Positions 15,612-17,687 of a stretch of DNA of 17,687 nucleotides are shown piece by piece. The DNA is from Flavobacteriia bacterium (GTDB lineage Bacteria; Bacteroidota; Bacteroidia; Flavobacteriales; Schleiferiaceae), in the NCBI GenBank assembly GCA_949516455.1, contig CATILC010000149.1:1-17687 (forward strand), written 5' to 3'. The translations under genes and the position numbers were made by a program. Every line of letters begins with the position of its first letter. Position 1 is the first letter of the stretch. The notes under the pieces are model-generated. The model had not been told where the DNA came from, made no database searches, and was given only the letters and a program-made list of their open reading frames with translations.

Positions 15612-17048
15612 ATGGAGTACTACGAGGAGAAAAAGAAAATGTATCGGGCCCACTTCAGTGCGACGGCCTCCGATCGGATCAGCTACCGAAAGCGGCATCG
15701 TTACTATTGGGATTCCATCACGCAATACATCGATTACTATCTGCGGGAGGAGGACCGCATACTCGAGATCGGTTGCGGAACGGGTGAATTATTGGCACAG
15801 ATCAGAGGAGGGGAGAAGAAGGGGATCGATTTCAGCGCTGAAATGATCGAAAAGGGCAGGGAGCAATATCCGGATCTGGACCTCGAGTGCATGGATGCCG
15901 ATGACCTGAACTGCAAGGGCACTTACGATGTGGTGATCCTGTCCAATCTTATGGGTGTTCTTCCGGACATTGAAAAGGCCCTGAGGCAGATCCATCGGGT
16001 CACACATCCGGAGAGCCGGATCATCCTTTCCTACTACAACTTTGCCTGGCAGCCCTTGCTGCGCATCGCAGAAAAACTGGGGCTGAAAAGAAAGGCACCC
16101 CAGCAGAGTTGGTTGTCACGGCACGATATCACCAATCTGCTCTATTTGGCGGGTTTTGAGGTATACCGCGAGAATACGGACATGCTTCTGCCGTACCGTT
16201 GGCCGCTGCTTTCCCGTCTATTCAACACCTATCTGGACAAGCTGCCTGTATTGAATCAATTGGGCATGAATCAATTCTTCTTTGCCCGCCCCATCCCAGA
16301 ACGACCGAAAGAGGACTGGGAAAAGGCCTATTCAACGACGGTGCTGGTTCCAGCCCGGAATGAAAGCGGCAACATTGAGAATGCCATTCGGCGTCTGCCT
16401 GATTTCGGCAAACACATCGAGTTGATCTTCGTCGAAGGCAATTCAACAGACGATACCTGGGAGACCATCCAGAAGATGCAGACCAAGTACAAAGACAGCC
16501 ACGACATCAAGATCCTTCAGCAGCCGGGCAAGGGAAAGGGCGATGCAGTTCGTGCAGGCTACGATATTGCTACTGGCGACATACTGATGATACTCGATGC
16601 CGATCTGACCGTTCCACCGGAGGAGTTGCCCAAATTCTACCGGGCCATTGCCTCCGGGAAAGGAGAATTCATCAACGGATGCCGGCTGGTCTATCCGCTG
16701 GAAAAGAACAGCATGCGTCCTTTCAATATTCTGGGCAATAAGTTCTTCAGTTTGCTTTTCAGCTGGCTGATGGAGCAACCGGTCAAGGACACCCTCTGCG
16801 GAACCAAGGTGATGTTCCGAAAAGACTATCTGAAGCTGCAGGCCAACCGGAAGTACTTTGGGAATTTCGATCCCTTTGGGGATTTCGATCTGCTGTTCGG
16901 TGCCTACAAGCTGAATCTCAAGATCATTGACTTGCCGATACGCTATCAGGAAAGAGTGTATGGCGATACGAACATCTCGAGGTGGAAACACGGTTTTCTC
17001 CTTCTGCGCATGAGTGCGTTTGCGATGAACAAGATCAAATTCAAGTAG
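15612..17048 (+). CDS. Fusion protein: class I SAM-dependent methyltransferase + family 2 glycosyltransferase
   Basis: This 478-residue two-domain enzyme has an N-terminal half (about 15-235) that is a Rossmann-fold methyltransferase: motif I ILEIGCGTGELLAQI (Glu52, Gly54, Gly56, Gly58), an acidic strand end KGIDFSAEMIEKG, then ECMDADDL and YDVVILSNLMGVLPD. The C-terminal half (about 240-478) is a GT-A glycosyltransferase: TVLVPARNESGNIENAI, VEGNSTDDTWE, and ILDADLTV with Asp329 and Asp331. It also has GNKFFSLLFSW, KDTLCGTKVMFRKDY, and a closing RVYGDTNISRWKHG. The substrates of the two halves are unknown; they may act on the same glycan or lipid-linked sugar. ATG 15612 has AAGGAG just upstream. 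An in-frame ATG at 15582 would overlap the membrane glycosyltransferase gene by 13 bases and add ten residues. The close spacing shows an operon with that gene. Confidence 0.88.
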   Translation: MEYYEEKKKMYRAHFSATASDRISYRKRHRYYWDSITQYIDYYLREEDRILEIGCGTGELLAQIRGGEKKGIDFSAEMIEKGREQYPDLDLECMDADDLNCKGTYDVVILSNLMGVLPDIEKALRQIHRVTHPESRIILSYYNFAWQPLLRIAEKLGLKRKAPQQSWLSRHDITNLLYLAGFEVYRENTDMLLPYRWPLLSRLFNTYLDKLPVLNQLGMNQFFFARPIPERPKEDWEKAYSTTVLVPARNESGNIENAIRRLPDFGKHIELIFVEGNSTDDTWETIQKMQTKYKDSHDIKILQQPGKGKGDAVRAGYDIATGDILMILDADLTVPPEELPKFYRAIASGKGEFINGCRLVYPLEKNSMRPFNILGNKFFSLLFSWLMEQPVKDTLCGTKVMFRKDYLKLQANRKYFGNFDPFGDFDLLFGAYKLNLKIIDLPIRYQERVYGDTNISRWKHGFLLLRMSAFAMNKIKFK

Positions 17049-17118
17049 AAGGGAAAGCAGCTGGATGGGGCGAATAATCTGCGCCCTGCTGACTACCTTC
17101 GCTGCAAAATCAGCCCCT

Positions 17119-17687
17119 ATGAAAATCAGTGTAATTGGCGCCGGAAATGTGGGTGCCACTTGTGCCGACGTATGTGCACAGAAAGAATTGGCCAATGAGG
17201 TGGTCCTCTTGGACATCAAAGAGAATTTTGCGGAAGGCAAGGCGCTCGACATGTGGCAGACCGCGCCCATCAATCTGTTCGACAGCCGAACAATTGGCGT
17301 GACCAACGATTATGCACGCACAGCAGATTCTGAAGTTGTGGTCATTACCTCCGGGCTTCCGAGAAAGCCGGGAATGAGCCGTGATGATCTGATCCAAACC
17401 AATGCCAAGATCGTCAAGTCCGTCACCGAGCAGGTGATCAAGTACTCACCGAATGCCATCATTGTTGTCGTGGCGAATCCATTGGATGTCATGACCTACA
17501 CGGCATTCCTGACAGCCAAGATCGATCCGAACCGTGTTTTTGGCATGGCGGGTATCCTGGATACAGCACGTTATCGCGCATTCCTTGCTACAGAGCTCAA
17601 TGTGTCTCCAAAGGACATTCAGGCTGTTCTCATGGGCGGACACGGAGACACCATGGTGCCATTGCCACGCTACACGACTGTTGGTGG
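17119..17687 (+). CDS. mdh: Malate dehydrogenase, NAD-dependent (5' part, cut by the window end)
   Basis: Malate dehydrogenase interconverts malate and oxaloacetate with NAD in the TCA cycle. The visible 189 complete codons start MKISVIGAGNVGATCADV, whose GAGNVG is the NAD-binding glycine motif, and VVLLDIKE ends in the Asp that binds the ribose. Substrate-binding arginines are Arg82 and Arg88 in LPRKPGMSRDD, with Arg151 in LDTARYR. Asp148 and His175 (GGHGDTMVP) form the catalytic relay. GLPRKPGMSRDDL and the LDH-like layout mark the LDH-type MDH common in Bacteroidota. The gene runs past base 17687, so its C-terminus is unseen. It starts 70 bases after the fusion glycosyltransferase; in that gap TACCTTCG (17094-17101) is one base from the -7 consensus but has no -33 partner. 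Confidence 0.95.
   Translation, partial: MKISVIGAGNVGATCADVCAQKELANEVVLLDIKENFAEGKALDMWQTAPINLFDSRTIGVTNDYARTADSEVVVITSGLPRKPGMSRDDLIQTNAKIVKSVTEQVIKYSPNAIIVVVANPLDVMTYTAFLTAKIDPNRVFGMAGILDTARYRAFLATELNVSPKDIQAVLMGGHGDTMVPLPRYTTVG

Noticed and set aside
17067..17101. GC-rich inverted repeat (GGGCG at 17068-17072, CGCCC at 17082-17086) and TACCTTCG before mdh as terminator or promoter
   Set aside because: The stem is only about five pairs with no T-run, and the -7-like site has a mismatch and no TTG at the right distance.
1..17687. CRISPR arrays, insertion sequences, att sites, tRNA or rRNA genes
   Set aside because: I saw no regularly spaced repeats, transposase motifs, cloverleaf sequences or rRNA-like stretches; genes are close packed with similar base composition throughout.

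Overview
The window comes from a Bacteroidota chromosome, most likely Flavobacteriales-like, with a GC content of roughly one half (estimated by eye). Three things point there. Two exported proteins end in type IX secretion (T9SS) sorting domains, one type A and one type B. The promoter-like sites fit the Bacteroidota pattern TTG-N(17-23)-TAnnTTTG. Most start codons lack a strong Shine-Dalgarno sequence. I see no mobile element, CRISPR array, tRNA or rRNA, and no gene-free stretch longer than about 125 bases.

Layout. (1) 5-2535: a secreted subtilisin-like protease with a type A sorting domain, coupled by an ATGA overlap to a nitronate-monooxygenase-like flavin enzyme. (2) 2661-6083: a large secreted multidomain protein with a type B (gliding-motility-associated) C-terminus, closed by a clear intrinsic terminator. 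(3) 6131-7659: guaB (IMP dehydrogenase). Its promoter starts inside the T-run of that terminator, and a perfect inverted repeat lies directly before the start codon. (4) 7666-12852: a tightly packed operon of three SurA/parvulin-like periplasmic folding factors (a two-domain parvulin, a lipoprotein without a recognisable catalytic domain, and a SurA-like protein) followed by a MoxR-type AAA+ ATPase. (5) 12839-17048: a glycan block with a minus-strand GT2 resembling polyprenyl-phosphate sugar synthases, a divergent GT-C-type membrane glycosyltransferase, and a methyltransferase-GT2 fusion. (6) From 17119: the 5' part of malate dehydrogenase, cut by the window end.

How they may fit together. 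Regions 1, 2 and 4 share an envelope theme: the folding factors would handle proteins crossing the periplasm, including outer-membrane proteins and T9SS cargo such as the two secreted proteins here. Region 5 could make a lipid-linked sugar in the cytoplasm and use it on the outer face of the inner membrane. guaB and mdh are housekeeping genes. Nothing here is an obviously unknown system. The items most worth a second look are the chaperone-MoxR operon, with its complementary loss of active-site histidines in the SurA-like protein, and the compact terminator/promoter/inverted-repeat arrangement in front of guaB.
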